Assembly: GCA_002713555.1 (NCBI GenBank)
Contig: PATG01000032.1
Coordinates: 4,186-19,222 of the forward strand
Length of the DNA: 15,037 nt
Reading direction: 5' to 3'
From: Planctomycetaceae bacterium
GTDB taxonomy: Bacteria; Planctomycetota; Planctomycetia; Pirellulales; Lacipirellulaceae
Shown here: positions 14,800 to 15,037 of the stretch, in pieces
How positions within the stretch are numbered: the stretch's first letter is position 1
Layout: every line of letters starts with the position of its first letter
Program-made: the position numbers and the translations under genes
Notes under the pieces: generated by a model
Told to the model about the DNA's origin: nothing
The model's input: the letters and a program-made list of their open reading frames with translations, nothing else
The model's database searches: none

Positions 14800-15037
14800 A
14801 ATTGAATCGCCAAGTTGCAATCGATTTTGCATTGAGTTTTGCTGGCCATCCAGACTTTGAAATTCGAGGTTTCGTGGTTTCGTTTTCTAACAAGTCACAA
14901 CCTCGCACGTTGAACAAAGGAAGATCGGTTTCAATTCTGCCTTCCCACACTTGGTCTGTGGGGTTGTACAATCGGAGGACATTCCCATTGCCATCGGCTG
15001 CTGGTTTGAAGCAGGCAATGATGGGCATCGGTCCATC
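14798..15037 (-). CDS. C-terminal end of a GH38-like alpha-mannosidase (partial)
   Basis: The reading frame is open to the window edge, so only the last 79 residues are seen. FKPAADGNGNVLRLYNPTD, followed by WEGRIETDLPLFNVRGCDLLEN and a final KSIATWRF strand, is the pattern of the last beta-sandwich of GH38 alpha-mannosidases (LRLYNPT...NLLE...LRL). These enzymes release terminal mannose from alpha-linked glycans. The catalytic domain lies outside the window, so activity cannot be checked. An in-frame ATG at 15028 exists but is internal to the domain. It heads, within what is visible, the operon with the DUF2817 hydrolase and the GHMP kinase. Confidence 0.6.
   Translation of the reverse strand, partial: DGPMPIIACFKPAADGNGNVLRLYNPTDQVWEGRIETDLPLFNVRGCDLLENETTKPRISKSGWPAKLNAKSIATWRFN

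Overview
The window is gene-dense and reads as archaeal chromosome, most likely a marine Euryarchaeon of the Thermoplasmata / Marine Group II (Poseidoniales) type. The lineage is an inference from gene content and signals: TATA-like boxes about 25 bp before starts, leaderless-looking genes mixed with GAGG-type ribosome binding sites, a membrane pyrophosphatase, and a short secreted lipoprotein. I cannot prove it without a phylogeny. No gene-free stretch exceeds 300 bases; the longest are about 325-450 and 7765-7861. I see no rRNA, complete tRNA, CRISPR array or insertion sequence.

Left part (1-5148) is housekeeping. A NifU C-terminal-like Fe-S scaffold (minus) diverges from a class I glutamine amidotransferase. 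A plus-strand run follows: a K+-dependent membrane pyrophosphatase, a lipoprotein, an alpha/beta hydrolase and a glutaredoxin. The stop of the glutaredoxin abuts, with zero gap, the stop of the next gene on the other strand.

Middle part (5149-8695): a large minus-strand gene fuses an exported M28 zinc peptidase to an AmpG/PAT-type transporter. It diverges from a UlaG-like metallo-beta-lactamase-fold hydrolase.

Right part (8685-15037) looks like a sugar-salvage region. A sugar-1-phosphate nucleotidyltransferase (minus) and a plant-like glucuronokinase (plus) diverge from a 55-bp shared promoter. The kinase is followed 2 bp later by a GH67-like alpha-glucuronidase and then by an unknown Trp-rich protein. 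Facing them is a minus-strand operon: the 3' end of a GH38-like alpha-mannosidase, a DUF2817 (M14-like) metallohydrolase and a fucokinase/HddA-like GHMP kinase. A coherent reading, as inference, is glucuronidase -> glucuronate -> glucuronate-1-phosphate -> UDP-glucuronate, plus release and activation of a second sugar. Liberated algal or extracellular glycan sugars would then go straight back into nucleotide sugars.
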